Shown here piece after piece: positions 8,560 through 21,424 of a DNA stretch of 64,000 nucleotides. Source of the DNA: Syntrophomonas sp. (GTDB lineage: Bacteria > Bacillota > Syntrophomonadia > Syntrophomonadales > Syntrophomonadaceae); the NCBI GenBank assembly GCA_016841875.1, contig JAENYG010000009.1, forward strand, positions 1 through 64,000, in the 5' to 3' direction. The translations under genes were made by a program, and so were the position numbers. The notes below the pieces were generated by a model that was not told where the DNA came from, did no database searches, and saw only the letters and a list, made by a program, of their open reading frames with translations. Numbering within the stretch: the stretch's first letter is position 1; each line of letters begins with the position of its first letter.

Positions 8560-9156
8560 ATGGAACATAAGTTACCTGAATTACCTTATGATTATAATGC
8601 ATTAGAACCATACTATGATGAACAGACAGTAAAAATTCATCATGATTTGCACCACAAATCTTATGTTGATGGTTTGATCAAAGCGGAACAACAGTTGGCC
8701 CAGGCCAGGCAGCAGAATGATTATTCCCTGATTAAACATTGGGAGAAGGAGCTGGCTTTTCATGGTTCCGGTCATATACTGCATACTCTTTTCTGGGAAA
8801 ATATGGCACCGACAGGACAGGTTGGACCGGCTCATGAGCTTATGGATCAGATTCAGAATGATTTTGGCAGTTTCGATGCTTTCAAAAAGCAGTTCAGCGC
8901 GGCATCTGCTGCAGTAGAAGGTTCTGGTTGGGCTGTACTGGGATGGAACCCTATTTTCCAGCAGTTGGTAATACTGCAGGCGGAAAAGCACCAGAATCTC
9001 ACCCTATGGGGCATAGCTCCTCTTCTAGTCCTGGATGTATGGGAACATGCCTATTACCTGAAATATCAGAACCGGCGGGCCGAATTCATTTCAGCCTGGT
9101 GGAATATAGTCAACTGGCAGGAGGTTGATCAGCGCTTTATAAAGGCAGTCAAATAA
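8560..9156 (+). CDS. iron/manganese superoxide dismutase
   Basis: The enzyme converts superoxide to oxygen and peroxide and protects an anaerobe from stray oxygen. The four metal ligands are visible at His27, His75, Asp159 and His163; the last two lie in the DVWEHAYY signature. Start 8560 is chosen because AAAGGGAG precedes it and the protein then begins MEHKLPELPYDY, matching the usual SOD N terminus; this gives 198 aa. A TATAAT-like hexamer near 8464 may be its -10. The metal cannot be decided from sequence alone. It is a monocistronic gene. Confidence 0.93.
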   Translation: MEHKLPELPYDYNALEPYYDEQTVKIHHDLHHKSYVDGLIKAEQQLAQARQQNDYSLIKHWEKELAFHGSGHILHTLFWENMAPTGQVGPAHELMDQIQNDFGSFDAFKKQFSAASAAVEGSGWAVLGWNPIFQQLVILQAEKHQNLTLWGIAPLLVLDVWEHAYYLKYQNRRAEFISAWWNIVNWQEVDQRFIKAVK

Positions 9157-9195
9157 ATGCTGGCATGTTGATGAAGATTAACAGAAAAAATAATC

Positions 9196-9226
9196 AGCTG
9201 TATGGGTTTTTCAAACTCATACAGCT
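9196..9226 (+). terminator. hairpin after the SOD gene
   Basis: A perfect 9-bp stem AGCTGTATG/CATACAGCT encloses a second GTTT/AAAC pairing. The tail is only moderately T-rich, so termination is likely but not certain. Confidence 0.55.
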
Positions 9227-9240
9227 TGGTGTTTTGAAGA

Positions 9241-9438
9241 TTAATTAGTTAGTATTTGCTGCAATTTATGAATAATCAAAGGAAGTATATCCCAGCCATG
9301 AAAATCACAGTCGAAATCCCAAACATACTCCGAGATATCTCTGCGAAGTATGATAACATAGTGAGGCAAATACATACCAGAAGGTTATCCAAAAGGATGT
9401 ACAGGTACTTTTGTTTCTAATAAATGTGTTTCTTTCAT
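9241..9438 (-). pseudogene. small broken reading frame (possible remnant)
   Basis: On the minus strand a 65-codon frame runs from ATG 9438 to TAA 9241 with one internal TAA at codon 18. The part after the stop reads like a folded protein (HYVIILRRD, YVWDFDCDFHGWDILP) and could start alone at an internal ATG (45 aa). No homolog is recognised. It fills the 361-nt gap between the SOD gene and ridA. It may equally be chance. Confidence 0.3.
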
Positions 9439-9517
9439 CGGTTTCTATTTCGATGTTTCTTGCTGCTTAAACTATCTTTGGAACTAAAAGTCAGTACCCC
9501 GGAATAATTACCTTATA

Positions 9518-9895
9518 TTAAAGGCTGGCAATCATTTCTATTTCAACTTTTACATCTTTCGGTAGTCTGGCTGCCTGAATACAACTGCGAGCAGGATAAG
9601 GATCGCTAAAAAAGCTGGCATAGACTTCATTCATGGCTGTAAAGTTTGCCATATCATCCAAAAACACCGTAGTTTTAATGACTTTTTCCAGGCTGCTTCC
9701 GGCTGCTTCCAGAATATTACGAGCATTAACAAGACACTGAGTGGTCTGTTCCGCAATGTCTACTCCGACTAGATTACCTTTTGCGTCAAGAGGTATTTGG
9801 CCGCTGGTATATATGAGCTGATTAATTTTAATGGCCTGTGAATAGGGGCCTATGGCTGCGGGGGCGGAACTGGTAGTGATTAATTCCTTGGACAT
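9518..9895 (-). CDS. ridA: RidA family enamine/imine deaminase
   Basis: This 125-aa trimeric protein hydrolyses reactive 2-aminoacrylate-type enamines released by PLP enzymes. The family signature is complete: IGPYSQAI near the N terminus, YTSGQIP, the VFLDDMANF stretch, and the Arg of PARSCIQAARLP that binds the substrate carboxylate. GGAG lies upstream of the ATG. It stands alone, convergent with the SOD gene. Confidence 0.93.
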   Translation of the reverse strand: MSKELITTSSAPAAIGPYSQAIKINQLIYTSGQIPLDAKGNLVGVDIAEQTTQCLVNARNILEAAGSSLEKVIKTTVFLDDMANFTAMNEVYASFFSDPYPARSCIQAARLPKDVKVEIEMIASL

Positions 9896-10091
9896 GGACT
9901 AACAACTCCTTCATGTTCAGATTATCTCTTATTTTACAGCTTTTCGTCTGCTTGTATAATGATAATAATTTTCTAAAAGTTATTTGAACAATGAAGCCGC
10001 TAGGCTATTCTATCCTGGCGGCTAAGTGAAGATATAAACTATTTATATAATATGGAAAAACTACTGATATTAATCCCCGTTTTTAGTTTTG

Positions 10092-10286
10092 TCAATTATC
10101 ATATTCAAAAATTTCTTCAACAGGCGTTTTCAATAGTTTGGCAAGCTTCATAGCCAGCTCGAGAGTTGGATTGTATTTATTGTTTTCGATGGCATTAATT
10201 GTTTGACGACTAACGCCCAACTCCTTTGCCATGTCCTCCTGCCGCAATCCAAGCTGTTTACGAAGTTCTTTGATTTTATTTTTCAT
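10092..10286 (-). CDS. small XRE-family transcriptional regulator
   Basis: At 64 aa this is a bare Cro/CI helix-turn-helix: LRKQLGLRQEDMAKELGVSRQTINAIENNKYNPTLELA is the whole domain, followed by the LAKLLKTPVEEIF helix. It matches the stand-alone YozG-type regulators that control their own operon. It overlaps the upstream membrane-protein gene by 11 nt, so the two are co-translated. The long palindrome at 10592-10625 upstream of the operon is its probable operator. Confidence 0.9.
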   Translation of the reverse strand: MKNKIKELRKQLGLRQEDMAKELGVSRQTINAIENNKYNPTLELAMKLAKLLKTPVEEIFEYDN

Positions 10287-10494
10287 CTTTACTTAATTTC
10301 CATTTTAGGAATTGGTTGATTCCCAGGTAGATGAGATTTTGCGTTATAAGCAGAAAGAATGCAGGAGTATTAAAAACACCTTGTTGAAGATAATCATATA
10401 TTGTCCATGCGAATAAAAACATGACAATATAACACCACGCCCATTTTACCGCCTGTAAAGTGATAAACATTTCCATTTCATCCATCTTTCTCAT
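10276..10494 (-). CDS. small two-helix membrane protein paired with the XRE regulator
   Basis: The 72-aa protein has two hydrophobic segments (VKWAWCYIVMFLFAWTIY and FFLLITQNLIYLGINQF) separated by a short loop, with charged ends. Such proteins often accompany YozG-type regulators; their role is unknown. Its stop region overlaps the regulator gene, and its ATG overlaps the stop of a 29-codon upstream frame (ATGA). Confidence 0.75.
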   Translation of the reverse strand: MRKMDEMEMFITLQAVKWAWCYIVMFLFAWTIYDYLQQGVFNTPAFFLLITQNLIYLGINQFLKWKLSKDEK

Positions 10495-10580
10495 ACGTAT
10501 GCCTCCTTTAAATTATGGGCAGTTGGGCTATAAATACAGTCAACAGTACAACATGTGGTGCCAAATAAGAACATGTGCAT
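10491..10580 (-). CDS. 29-aa leader-like small protein
   Basis: This frame starts at ATG 10580 after a very strong GAGGAGGATATT and ends in a TGA that overlaps the ATG of the membrane protein. Its product begins MHMFLFGTTCCTVDC and contains three Cys. The strong ribosome site and coupling support translation; it may serve only to feed ribosomes to the next gene. Confidence 0.45.
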   Translation of the reverse strand: MHMFLFGTTCCTVDCIYSPTAHNLKEAYV

Positions 10581-10591
10581 AATATCCTCCT

Positions 10592-10652
10592 CTATAAAAT
10601 GTAAAACGCATTTTACATTTTATAGTATGGCGCTTCTTGTTAGCAATGTCAA
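10592..10652 (-). promoter_or_regulatory. promoter and palindromic operator of the HTH/membrane operon
   Basis: Two perfect 15-nt arms, CTATAAAATGTAAAA (10592-10606) and its complement (10611-10625), flank CGCA. On the minus strand a perfect TTGACA (10652-10647) and a TACTAT (10627-10622), 19 nt apart, place the palindrome over the transcription start. Another partial half-site (ACATTTTAT) lies at 10662-10670. The layout fits autorepression by the XRE protein. Confidence 0.7.
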
Positions 10653-10801
10653 GAATATTTGACATTTTATTATATATAGGACCACCTAATATGACAATAT
10701 CAGAAGATGAAATTATGGTGGAGGTATTTCTTTAATAACATAAATGAGTGTATTATTAAATACAATATAAATGTTTAATTCAATAATCGAGGTGTCTTTA
10801 A

Positions 10802-11374
10802 GTGTTTTTTACTACTGCTATACTGGATAAACCGTGGTATATAGACAAGCTTATTAAAACCTGGATAAATGAAATCAGCAGTCCCGGGTTGGATCTATTT
10901 TTTCAAGCACTAACCCATCTGGGATCACCTACAGCTCTCATACTGCTGGGGGTTCTTGCTTTCCTATGCCTTTGGATTCGGGGTCATATCAGGCAGGGGA
11001 TAATATTAGATGTCGGTTTGATAATGGCCTGGGCCGTTATGAAATTTCTTAAAAATCTGGTGGGGAGAGAACGTCCGCCAGGTGAACATTTAACTGCTGC
11101 TGCCGGGATGAGTTTCCCCAGCGGCCATGCTATGCTGTCCCTGGTATTTTATGGGTTTATAGCCTACCTGCTGCTGATATACTGTCCCTCCAAGTATGGA
11201 AAAATAACTGCTTATATTCTTTTTATAGTGATCGGACTGATTGGTTTCAGCAGAATATATTTGAATGTACATTATGCTACTGATGTAGCAGCCGGATTTA
11301 TTTTTGGTTCAGTAATTTTAGCCATAATGATCAAAGTATCACGGGGAGTTGTCAATGGGGACGGTTCTGTTTGA
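10802..11374 (+). CDS. PAP2-family membrane phosphatase
   Basis: The protein, with several membrane spans, has the three-part acid-phosphatase signature facing outside the membrane: KFLKNLVGRERPP, then PSGH, then SRIYLNVHYATD. Members dephosphorylate lipids such as undecaprenyl pyrophosphate or phosphatidylglycerophosphate. The GTG at 10802 is used, with GAGGTG upstream. The last seven codons (VNGDGSV) and the stop are provided by the palindrome at 11351-11422, so the native C terminus has probably been replaced. Confidence 0.88.
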   Translation: MFFTTAILDKPWYIDKLIKTWINEISSPGLDLFFQALTHLGSPTALILLGVLAFLCLWIRGHIRQGIILDVGLIMAWAVMKFLKNLVGRERPPGEHLTAAAGMSFPSGHAMLSLVFYGFIAYLLLIYCPSKYGKITAYILFIVIGLIGFSRIYLNVHYATDVAAGFIFGSVILAIMIKVSRGVVNGDGSV

Positions 11375-11422
11375 CAAACAAAATCAAGAATAAGTTTGTC
11401 AAACAGAACCGTCCCCATTGAC
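11351..11422. repeat. REPIN-like perfect inverted repeat, family D (GGGGACGGTTCTG core)
   Basis: Perfect 28-nt arms (11351-11378 and 11395-11422) are separated by 16 nt. The left arm encodes the C-terminal tail and stop of the PAP2 gene; the right arm ends 5 nt from the stop of the convergent 46-aa gene. Confidence 0.85.
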
Positions 11423-11426
11423 AAAT

Positions 11427-11567
11427 TTACTGTTTCTTAAGCTGTTTCTGATAAGCTTTCCAACCAGGACATATTTTGGTATGCCACCGCCAAAGCATAG
11501 CTTTGAAGCTGCGGGGATTTTTTTCCGCCGATTTGCGAAATGCGCAGGTCTCACATTTGATCTCCAT
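11427..11567 (-). CDS. 46-aa basic Cys-containing protein
   Basis: The frame starts at ATG 11567, 10 nt after AAGGAG, and directly follows the Smr gene. Its product begins MEIKCETCAF and ends KQLKKQ, with Cys5, Cys8 and Cys33 and a run of Trp (LWRWH, PGWKAY). The CxxC and basic content suggest a small zinc or nucleic-acid binding protein, but no family is recognised. Confidence 0.6.
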   Translation of the reverse strand: MEIKCETCAFRKSAEKNPRSFKAMLWRWHTKICPGWKAYQKQLKKQ

Positions 11568-11582
11568 AATCCGATTGCTCCT

Positions 11583-12002
11583 TCACCTTGGTTTTCTTCT
11601 TTTTTGAGCGTTGATGCCTTTTTGTTCTTTGCGTTGTTTTTTCCCTTCACTAGAAAAAATTTGTTGGTTTTTTTCCTGCTGTTTCTTACCGCCGATAAAT
11701 TGTTTTTCCAAACCGCGTTTGACCAGCAGGGTGTGGCCGTCATCAAATGTCAAAGCAATGGGCAGGTCCGATTCACCCGGAACTATCTTGTAGCCATTTT
11801 CTTGAACTTCCGGGAGGTCGCCCACCATTTTTCTGACTTCCTTTTTAATCACCGAAAAATTTCTGCTGCTGTGATGGCCTTTGCCATGAATGATATCCAG
11901 TACGTCTACTTCATTTTTTATGCACCAGTTCAGATTACCCCGGGTTTTTTCCAGGGCTTCTTCCAGTGCAAGACCATGGAGGTCTACTTTTTCCAGCTTC
12001 AC
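11583..12002 (-). CDS. Smr-domain protein with basic tail
   Basis: The N-terminal 85 residues form an Smr domain, with VDLHGLALEEAL and the nuclease-type HGKGHHS motif. The domain in MutS2 and stand-alone proteins nicks DNA or cleaves RNA; YqeI-like forms act on stalled ribosome mRNA. Residues 100-139 are very rich in Lys, Gln and Arg and probably unstructured. The start is GTG 12002 behind AAGGAAAGGG. It shares the minus strand with the DUF1287 gene upstream and the 46-aa gene downstream. Confidence 0.8.
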   Translation of the reverse strand: MKLEKVDLHGLALEEALEKTRGNLNWCIKNEVDVLDIIHGKGHHSSRNFSVIKKEVRKMVGDLPEVQENGYKIVPGESDLPIALTFDDGHTLLVKRGLEKQFIGGKKQQEKNQQIFSSEGKKQRKEQKGINAQKRRKPR

Positions 12003-12036
12003 ATTACATTACCCTTTCCTTAAACATACCTGCCTG

Positions 12037-12735
12037 TTATGATGGGTATCTATAGTGGCCTATGATTTCCCAGCGCAGGAGAGCATCTTCTTCTTTACAT
12101 ATCCCGGCATTATGTATTACCAGGGGGATGCCTTTTTTATTGATCCGATCGCTGATTATTCCGCAGTGCTCATCACCGTTAGGAAATTTCCAATATACCA
12201 CGTCACCCCAGTGCCAGTCATCCGGATGCTGTATAGGATCCAGGGATAAAGTATGCCCGTAGAGGTCCATGAAGGTCATTTGATTGGGTACTCGCCGGTG
12301 ATCTATATTGGAGTCAGCTGCATCTAATCCCCAGTTTTGTGGATACTTCTTGAAATCCCCAAGCATGTCTTCGTGGATCAGCTGCTGCAGATCAATTCCA
12401 GCATTTCTAAAAGCTCTTATAACCACATCAGTACAGGCTCCCCGATCAGCAGGAACGTCTCCTCCCGGGTAGTCGATCACTTGATAAGAGGCCTCGTAAA
12501 TCGTGCTCTTTTCTGCTTCTGCTCTAGCTCCCAGCAGAATAAGATCTGGCACAGTCAGCTGTTCAGGTGGTATACTTTCTACCGGGGAAGGGATACTCTG
12601 GACGCTGGTTTCAAAGAACCTGTTTAATAGTACGCTGCCGCTGCCGGACAGGGACAAGCCGCACATATTTCCTGCTGTAAATAGCAGTGCAATTATTATT
12701 AACAGTAGAAGCAACAGGTTTCGATTATATTTCAA
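12037..12735 (-). CDS. exported DUF1287 (papain/NlpC-like) protein
   Basis: A hydrophobic N-terminal segment (NLLLLLLIIIALLF) serves as signal or anchor. The DUF1287 domain follows from about residue 75, with YPGGDVPADRGACTDVV carrying the presumed catalytic Cys, the FRNAGIDLQ helix, DIDH-like HRRVPNQM, and the later HCGIIS His. The family belongs to the NlpC/P60-CHAP superfamily of wall peptidases or amidases. The substrate is not known. Confidence 0.85.
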   Translation of the reverse strand: MKYNRNLLLLLLIIIALLFTAGNMCGLSLSGSGSVLLNRFFETSVQSIPSPVESIPPEQLTVPDLILLGARAEAEKSTIYEASYQVIDYPGGDVPADRGACTDVVIRAFRNAGIDLQQLIHEDMLGDFKKYPQNWGLDAADSNIDHRRVPNQMTFMDLYGHTLSLDPIQHPDDWHWGDVVYWKFPNGDEHCGIISDRINKKGIPLVIHNAGICKEEDALLRWEIIGHYRYPS

Positions 12736-12969
12736 AAATAATCCTCCATCATTCTACTTCATGGACTCAAGACCTTGCTTTTACTGTACCATGCCATCAA
12801 CAAAAATTAAACTTTTATTCCACTATCCAAGTGTTATCCTGGACTTATTTAACAGATTGTTGGGCAAATTTACGGCTTGGTTTACAGAGCTGTGATACAA
12901 TAAAGAGGTTACAATAAGAAGGGTTAGTGTCATATTGTGAAATTTTAATTATTTTGAGGTGGTTAAATA

Positions 12970-17120
<4,151 letters not shown>

Positions 17121-17158
17121 GAACTTAAATGCTATAATTATAGAAAAAGGTGGTAATT

Positions 17159-18019
17159 ATGGCAAGAAAACCCAGAGTTGAACATGAGGATGCTTTGTAT
17201 CATGTAATTAATCGGGGTAATAATCGGGAAAATATATTTGGTCAGACGCAAGACAAAATATGTCTTATTAGTCTACTGGAAAAAGCGGTGAAAATTGATG
17301 GGGCCGAAATTTTTGCATATGTGGTGATGATTAATCATTACCATATTGCTTTGCGAACCACTATGGAACCGCTCAGTAAAATAATGCATCGGATTAATTT
17401 GCATTACAGTCGTTATTATAATGACAAATATGGACGTACAGGACATGTTTTCGAAGGAAGATATAAAGCCATTCCCATTCAAAATGACAACTATTTAATG
17501 GCAGTGATACGGTATATTCATAATAATCCAGTAAGAGCCGGACTTTGCTCCAGGGTGGAAGATTATACCTGGAGTAGTGATATTTATTACCGGCGGCAGA
17601 GTAAAGAATTTATCAATACCAACTTATTTTTAGGAGCATTATCTAATAACTACGAGAATTCTTTAAGTGAATACGATGCTTTTATGAAACAAGAAGATAG
17701 CATGAACTCTTCCAATATGGATTGTAGGCTAGAAAATGCTATTGATGAGAAAAGTATTGTCGGAACAAGAAATATTATTCATAAGCCGCTGCATGAAATA
17801 TTATCTGACACTGGGATTGATTCCCAGGGGCAAGATGAGATCGTCCAGGGCAATAGAAAACGCGAACTGATTCCCTATAAAATATGGTATGCCCGAGAAG
17901 CTTTAAAAGCCGGGTATTCCATGAAAGAGATTGGTAGATTCATTAATGTTTCAGATACCGCGATCCGCAAATATCTTAAAATAAGTTCGGTACCTGGTAC
18001 CAAACTTAATAATAAGTGA
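17159..18019 (+). CDS. REP-associated tyrosine transposase (RAYT, Y1_Tnp)
   Basis: The Y1 transposase domain covers about residues 1-125 (MARKPRVEHEDALYHVINRG, the HUH motif as NHYH, YGRTGHVFEGRYKA, YIHNNPVRAGL). RAYTs nick and move REP palindromes rather than their own terminal repeats. The C-terminal part ends in a helix-turn-helix (GYSMKEIGRFINVS, then AIRKYLK). ATG 17159 follows AAGGTGG, with TATAAT at 17133. Family A REP copies lie at both ends, and the right copy encodes the last residues SSVPGTKLNNK. This is strong evidence for a resident RAYT/REP pair. Confidence 0.9.
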   Translation: MARKPRVEHEDALYHVINRGNNRENIFGQTQDKICLISLLEKAVKIDGAEIFAYVVMINHYHIALRTTMEPLSKIMHRINLHYSRYYNDKYGRTGHVFEGRYKAIPIQNDNYLMAVIRYIHNNPVRAGLCSRVEDYTWSSDIYYRRQSKEFINTNLFLGALSNNYENSLSEYDAFMKQEDSMNSSNMDCRLENAIDEKSIVGTRNIIHKPLHEILSDTGIDSQGQDEIVQGNRKRELIPYKIWYAREALKAGYSMKEIGRFINVSDTAIRKYLKISSVPGTKLNNK

Positions 18020-18048
18020 ATAAGTTCGGTACCAGGTACCGAACTTAT
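17983..18048. repeat. two REP elements, family A, at the RAYT 3' end
   Basis: Copy one (17983-18007, GGTACCTGGTACC core, one mismatch) lies in the RAYT C-terminal codons. Copy two (18020-18048) is a perfect 29-nt palindrome around a central A, in the form ATAAGTTCGGTACC-A-complement. Confidence 0.9.
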
Positions 18049-18126
18049 GGTAAAATATTTATTTAAGCAAATAGCTTTTTGGTATAATATTGCACATGGG
18101 TTTTTTACAGACAGGGAGGTAATGAA

Positions 18127-18411
18127 ATGACTCTTAGTATACAGGAAGTGCAGCATGTAGCACTCCTTGCCCGGCTGAATTTGGGTGAGGAAGAAAAAGA
18201 AAAATATGCTGAACAATTGGGCTCCATTTTACAGTATGCAGACAAGCTAAACGAACTGGATACTGAGGGGGTAGAACCCCTGGATCATATACTGCCAGTA
18301 TTTAATGTGTTCCGGGAAGATAAAGTGATACCTGGTCCTGATCGGGAGGAAATACTTGCTAATGCTCCTCTAGTTGAAGAAGGACAATATAAGGTTCCAA
18401 AAATAATATAA
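18127..18411 (+). CDS. gatC: Asp-tRNA(Asn)/Glu-tRNA(Gln) amidotransferase subunit C
   Basis: The 94-aa subunit stabilises GatA against GatB. It shows the family pattern [16 protein letters not shown] near the start and the [11 protein letters not shown] turn, ending in FKVPKII-like YKVPKII. GGGAGG precedes the ATG, and a TATAAT is seen about 45 nt upstream. It heads gatCAB, which makes Gln-tRNA and/or Asn-tRNA by transamidation where the direct synthetase is missing. Confidence 0.95.
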   Translation: MTLSIQEVQHVALLARLNLGEEEKEKYAEQLGSILQYADKLNELDTEGVEPLDHILPVFNVFREDKVIPGPDREEILANAPLVEEGQYKVPKII

Positions 18412-18424
18412 GGGGTGCTTCCGG

Positions 18425-19879
18425 GTGGATTTATATGAATTAACGCTGCATGAACTGCAGGAAAAATTACATAATAAACAAGCTTCGTCAGAAGAGATAG
18501 TCAAGGCGGTATTTGGCCGTATCAAAGACGTCGAAGCTAAGATACAGGCTTTTATAACCCTGGATGAAGAGGGTGCTCTGGATAAGGCCCGGAAGTGTGA
18601 CGCCCGGGGCGATTTTTCCAGTATTGCTGGTATACCCTATGGCTTAAAAGATATTATCTGTTCGCAGGGGATGAAGACTACCTGTGCTTCGAAAATACTT
18701 GAAAATTTTGTGCCCTTTTATGATGCCACGGTTGCCTCCCGGCTCAAAGAAGCTGGAGGAGTCCTGGTAGGTAAATTGAATATGGACGAGTTTGCCATGG
18801 GTTCATCCACCGAGCAATCGGCATTTTTTCCAACCAGAAACCCCTGGGATTTAGACAGAGTTCCAGGTGGGTCATCAGGAGGGTCGGCGGCAGCGGTGGC
18901 TGCCTGTGAAATACCTTTTGCCCTGGGAACTGATACTGGAGGATCTATTCGGCAGCCAGCCTCATTTTGCGGAGTAGTAGGACTCAAACCAACCTATGGG
19001 AGAGTTTCCCGTTATGGCGTAGTGGCCTATGCGTCATCCCTGGATCAGGTGGGTGTCTTCAGCAGGGAAGTCAGAGACTGTGCCCTGGTTTTAAATATAA
19101 TAGCCGGAAGGGATCCCCTGGATTCTACCTGTGTTGATATAGAAAAACCTGATTATACAGAGTTCTTAAGAGATGATATCAAAGGTTTGAAAATTGGCTA
19201 CCCCCGGGAGTATTTCCAGGAGGGAATAGCAAAGGGGATAAAGGATACGGTTAAGAAAGCATTGCTAAAGTATGAAGAACTTGGTGCTCTAGTCGAGGAA
19301 GTATCCCTTCCCCACAGCGAATATGCTCTGCCCGCATACTATCTGGTGGCTCCTGCCGAGGCCAGTGCCAATCTGGCCAGGTTTGACGGAGTAAGATACG
19401 GCAGGCGTGATTTTGAGGCAGAAAATGTGATACAGATGTTTTCATCCACCCGGGCGGCGGGTTTTGGAGATGAAGTTAAAATGAGGATCATGCTGGGTAC
19501 GTACGCATTAAGTTCCGGCTATTATGATGCATATTATCTAAAAGCTTTGAAAGTAAGAAGGCTCATTAAAAATGATTTTGATAAAGTGTTCAATGATTTT
19601 GATCTGATTGTGTCTCCGACGACTCCAACCACGGCCTTTAAGCTGGGCGAGCAGACCGGAGATCCACTAACTCTGTATATGAATGATATATTAACGGTAC
19701 CTATAAATATGGCCGGACTGCCTGGTATGTCCATACCCTGTGGATTCGTCGACGCTCTGCCGGTAGGTATGCAGTTAATTGGCAAACCATTTGATGAGGG
19801 AACATTGATAAGAGCCGCCTATGCCTTTGAGCAGAATACTGACTATCATACTGCCAAACCGGATCCGGGGGTGATGTAA
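18425..19879 (+). CDS. gatA: Asp-tRNA(Asn)/Glu-tRNA(Gln) amidotransferase subunit A
   Basis: This amidase-signature subunit releases ammonia from glutamine. The Ser-cisSer-Lys triad is visible in GLKDII (Lys), [12 protein letters not shown] and [10 protein letters not shown]. At 484 aa it is full length. The start is GTG 18425, 13 nt after the gatC stop. It is followed by gatB one base after its stop. Confidence 0.96.
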   Translation: MDLYELTLHELQEKLHNKQASSEEIVKAVFGRIKDVEAKIQAFITLDEEGALDKARKCDARGDFSSIAGIPYGLKDIICSQGMKTTCASKILENFVPFYDATVASRLKEAGGVLVGKLNMDEFAMGSSTEQSAFFPTRNPWDLDRVPGGSSGGSAAAVAACEIPFALGTDTGGSIRQPASFCGVVGLKPTYGRVSRYGVVAYASSLDQVGVFSREVRDCALVLNIIAGRDPLDSTCVDIEKPDYTEFLRDDIKGLKIGYPREYFQEGIAKGIKDTVKKALLKYEELGALVEEVSLPHSEYALPAYYLVAPAEASANLARFDGVRYGRRDFEAENVIQMFSSTRAAGFGDEVKMRIMLGTYALSSGYYDAYYLKALKVRRLIKNDFDKVFNDFDLIVSPTTPTTAFKLGEQTGDPLTLYMNDILTVPINMAGLPGMSIPCGFVDALPVGMQLIGKPFDEGTLIRAAYAFEQNTDYHTAKPDPGVM

Positions 19880-19880
19880 G

Positions 19881-21326
19881 ATGAGTAAAGATTTTGAGAC
19901 AGTTATTGGCCTGGAAGTTCACGTGGAGCTGAAAACCAGGAGTAAAATATTCTGTTCCTGTACCAATGAATTTGGAGCGAAACCTAATACTAACGTCTGT
20001 CCCATCTGTTCAGGCTTTCCCGGAATGCTTCCAGTTCTTAACGAGCAGGTGGTGGACTATGCTATCAAGTCAGGACTGGCCTTAAACTGCGAGATAGCAG
20101 ATTATTGTAAATTTGATCGCAAAAATTATTTTTATCCTGATCTTCCCAAGGCCTATCAGATATCCCAATATGATCTGCCGGTATGTAAACAGGGTTATCT
20201 TGATATCGAGGTCAATGGAGAAAGGAAGCGGATTGGGATTACTCGCGCCCATTTAGAGGAAGATGCTGGGAAATTGGTGCATCAGGGAACGATTAGCTCT
20301 ACTACCTTTTCCCTGGTGGATTTGAATCGTTCTGGAGTACCATTACTGGAAATCGTATCCGAGCCTGACCTGCGTAGTTCCCAGGAAGCCCGGGCATATA
20401 TGGAGAAATTACGATCCCTGCTGCTGTTTGCGGGAGTTTCAGACTGCAAAATGGAAGAAGGGTCGTTGAGATGTGATGCTAATGTATCCGTTCGTCCTTA
20501 TGGTCAGGAAGAACTGGGTACCAGAGCAGAGGTAAAGAATTTAAACTCGTTTAAAGCAATGGAAAAGGCTATTGACTATGAAGTGCGCAGACAGATAGAA
20601 GCGATTGAAGATGGAGAGGAGATAATTCAGGAAACACGGACCTGGGAGGAAGAGCGGCAGATTACTCGCTCCATGCGCTCCAAAGAAGAAGCTCATGATT
20701 ATCGCTATTTTCCTGAACCTGATTTACCTCCCTTAAGGATTAGCCGGGAGTGGGTGGAAAGAATTCTGCAAAGTCTGCCTGAGATGCCAGAGAAGGCTAG
20801 AGAAAGGCTGATGGAAGAATATGATCTTTCAGAATATGATGCCCACCTGCTGACCCTGACCCCTGATTACCTGGCGTTTTTTGATGAATGCACCTTATAC
20901 TACCAGGATGGCAAAATAATATCCAACTGGATGATGGGAGAATTAAACAAGCTTTTGAATCAAAAGAACATGGATATAGCAGAATGCAGGATTAAGCCTG
21001 CTGCTCTGGCTGATATGCTGAAACTTATTGATGAGGGCAGGATAAGCGGCAAAATGGCCAAAGATGTTTTTGAAGAAATGTTCGAAACAGGAGCCAGTCC
21101 GGAGAAAATCATTAAGGAAAAGGGTATGGAACAGATTTCTGATGAAGCTGCCCTGGGAACGATAATTCAAGAGGTTATTGATAAGAATCCCGGAGTGGTT
21201 GATGATTACAGGAATGGCAAGAAAAAAGCGACCGGGTTTTTAGTGGGGCAGGTCATGCAGGCTACCAAAGGGCAGGCTAATCCGGCTCTGGTTAATAAAA
21301 TCCTGGCAGAAAAACTAAACAACTGA
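19881..21326 (+). CDS. gatB: Asp-tRNA(Asn)/Glu-tRNA(Gln) amidotransferase subunit B
   Basis: GatB activates the Glu/Asp on mischarged tRNA by phosphorylation and transfers ammonia to it. The N-terminal [10 protein letters not shown], the zinc-type CSC-CPIC pattern ([18 protein letters not shown]), HLEEDAGK and [20 protein letters not shown] are all present, and the C-terminal YqeY-like tail ends [15 protein letters not shown]. At 481 aa it is complete. A terminator hairpin overlaps its stop codon. Confidence 0.96.
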   Translation: MSKDFETVIGLEVHVELKTRSKIFCSCTNEFGAKPNTNVCPICSGFPGMLPVLNEQVVDYAIKSGLALNCEIADYCKFDRKNYFYPDLPKAYQISQYDLPVCKQGYLDIEVNGERKRIGITRAHLEEDAGKLVHQGTISSTTFSLVDLNRSGVPLLEIVSEPDLRSSQEARAYMEKLRSLLLFAGVSDCKMEEGSLRCDANVSVRPYGQEELGTRAEVKNLNSFKAMEKAIDYEVRRQIEAIEDGEEIIQETRTWEEERQITRSMRSKEEAHDYRYFPEPDLPPLRISREWVERILQSLPEMPEKARERLMEEYDLSEYDAHLLTLTPDYLAFFDECTLYYQDGKIISNWMMGELNKLLNQKNMDIAECRIKPAALADMLKLIDEGRISGKMAKDVFEEMFETGASPEKIIKEKGMEQISDEAALGTIIQEVIDKNPGVVDDYRNGKKKATGFLVGQVMQATKGQANPALVNKILAEKLNN

Positions 21327-21356
21327 TAAACAAAGATTATCAGGCTGTTTTATTTT
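21323..21356 (+). terminator. terminator of gatCAB
   Basis: A perfect 7-bp stem CTGATAA/TTATCAG with a 7-nt loop is followed by GCTGTTTTATTTT. It overlaps the gatB stop. Confidence 0.6.
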
Positions 21357-21424
21357 CACCAAGCTGTGATAGAATTATAAGGTTAAAATCTTTCATTGCC
21401 CTTTAAGGGAAAGGAGTATGATAT

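Noticed and set aside
11399-11746. 115-codon minus-strand frame crossing the Smr and 46-aa genes
   Set aside because: It is out of frame with both better-supported genes and ends inside the palindrome with the artefactual VNGDGSV tail.
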